From: Duffyella gerundensis
Lineage (GTDB): Bacteria; Pseudomonadota; Gammaproteobacteria; Enterobacterales; Enterobacteriaceae
DNA: 64,000 nucleotides
NCBI RefSeq assembly: GCF_001517405.1
Contig: NZ_LN907827.1
Location: forward strand, 329,769-393,768
Direction of reading: 5' to 3'
Below, one piece after another: positions 63,251 to 64,000 of this stretch (position 1 is its first letter; every line of letters begins with the position of its first letter). The position numbers and the translations under genes were made by a program. The notes beneath the pieces were generated by a model. The model was not told where the DNA came from. It did no database searches and saw only the letters and a list, made by a program, of their open reading frames with translations.

Positions 63251-64000
63251 TTATTTATTCCGTAAGCGCCTGACCAGCCACTGACCGTGGTGCGGGCGCT
63301 GCTGCCATGCCAGCGATGAGATGGTATGCATCACGCGCAGATGATCGAGAATGCGTTTTGCATGCCGTTCCACAATCGTCACCGGCCCTTCATTCAGATC
63401 TTCAGGTTCCTCCAGCACATTGCTGTCCGAGCCCGGGCCATCATATTCCAGCCGCTGCTGACAGCGTTGCAGGCCAATTTCCAGCGATTGCAGATAACGT
63501 TCCGCCAGCGCAGGCGTCAGCATGGTGTGTTCACGCGCGAGGCTGGTAATGGCGTTGATGTGCTCAACGATAAACTGGCTGTGCGTCACCCACAGCTTCA
63601 TGTCATCAAGATACCGGGAATTAAAGCCCGGCTCTTGCATCGCCTGATTCAGCGAGTTAAACAGCGCATTGTGCGCCTGATTGACCCGCATGCGTTGCCA
63701 GGCGAGCTTTTGCGGCGACTGCTCCGGCCCCAGCAGTTGCCGTAAAGCATCCTGATAGGTTTCCAGTGCATCATGGGCATTCTGACGTAGCAGGCCGCTC
63801 TGCCACTGCGGCCACAGCCAGACCATGCCGGCAAAGGCGATCAGGCAGCCCATCAGCGTGTCCATCAGACGCGGCAGCAGAAAAGCGGAGCCGTTCAGCG
63901 ACAGCAGCTGCAACGTCCAGACGGTGGTCACGGTAAACCCAACCATTGCCCAGCCGTAAAACTTACGGATGATCAGATAGCCACCCAGCGTGATCGCCAG
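63251..64000 (-). CDS. yhfK: YhfK, FUSC/YccS-like membrane protein (C-terminal part)
   Basis: The frame enters from the right edge and ends at 63251, giving the last 249 residues. It begins in a membrane domain (YLIIRKFYGWAMVGF, then two hydrophobic helices with PRLMDTLMGCLIAF), followed by a long cytoplasmic helical tail. This is the layout of FUSC/YccS-type inner-membrane proteins, and the argD-yhfK order matches E. coli. The function is not established. It is convergent with argD with 29 bp between them. Confidence 0.9.
   Translation of the reverse strand: MAITLGGYLIIRKFYGWAMVGFTVTTVWTLQLLSLNGSAFLLPRLMDTLMGCLIAFAGMVWLWPQWQSGLLRQNAHDALETYQDALRQLLGPEQSPQKLAWQRMRVNQAHNALFNSLNQAMQEPGFNSRYLDDMKLWVTHSQFIVEHINAITSLAREHTMLTPALAERYLQSLEIGLQRCQQRLEYDGPGSDSNVLEEPEDLNEGPVTIVERHAKRILDHLRVMHTISSLAWQQRPHHGQWLVRRLRNK

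Overview
The window looks like chromosomal DNA of a gamma-proteobacterium of the order Enterobacterales. Almost every gene has a full-length counterpart in the E. coli K-12 asd-glg-glp-mal-ompB-aroKB-dam-argD segment and lies in nearly the same order. Differences in content point away from Escherichia and towards an Erwiniaceae-type genome (Pantoea/Erwinia-like; inferred from gene content and divergence, no search was run): rtcBA/rtcR, gntT, feoABC and the yhf/cysG/nir block are absent from their E. coli positions, and a GH13 sugar phosphorylase, an orphan codA, an unknown secreted protein and a YjbE-like small protein are present.

Layout. 1-4130: start of an unrecognised leftward gene, the Fur-controlled small RNA ryhB, the gluconate genes gntR and gntKU, and yhgN. 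4387-5493: asd. 5494-7212: a 1.7-kb gene-free region dominated by a large imperfect inverted repeat that encloses or contains three tandem-repeat arrays; this is the strangest part of the window. 7213-16653: glycogen operon glgBXCAP. 16766-20492: glpD divergent from glpEGR, with a GlpR operator between them. 20489-28065: malT divergent from malPQ. 28130-35438: nfuA, gntX, bioH, a YcjM-like phosphorylase, tex (yhgF), greB and a small YjbE-like protein. 35971-38045: ompR-envZ. 38080-44178: pckA, hslO, hslR, yrfG and igaA, all leftward. 44564-51326: nudE, mrcA and the hofMNOPQ DNA-uptake cluster. 51702-57756: aroK-aroB-damX-dam-rpe-gph-trpS. 57797-64000: a hypothetical secreted protein, codA, ppiA, the yhfG-fic antitoxin/toxin pair, pabA, argD and the C-terminal part of yhfK, which runs off the right edge.

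How it works together. The centre of the window is a carbon-storage and glucan block. GlgC, GlgA and GlgB make glycogen and GlgX and GlgP break it down. MalT, MalP and MalQ handle maltodextrins, GlpD and GlpR handle glycerol-3-phosphate, and GntKU with PckA feed sugar acids and gluconeogenesis. The right half is envelope and information housekeeping: PBP1A, IgaA, DamX, Dam, OmpR/EnvZ and shikimate, tryptophan and arginine enzymes. Nothing in the coding content looks like a recently acquired island. The best candidates for something undescribed are the repeat complex between asd and glgB and the YhfG-Fic pair, whose Fic motif is canonical.
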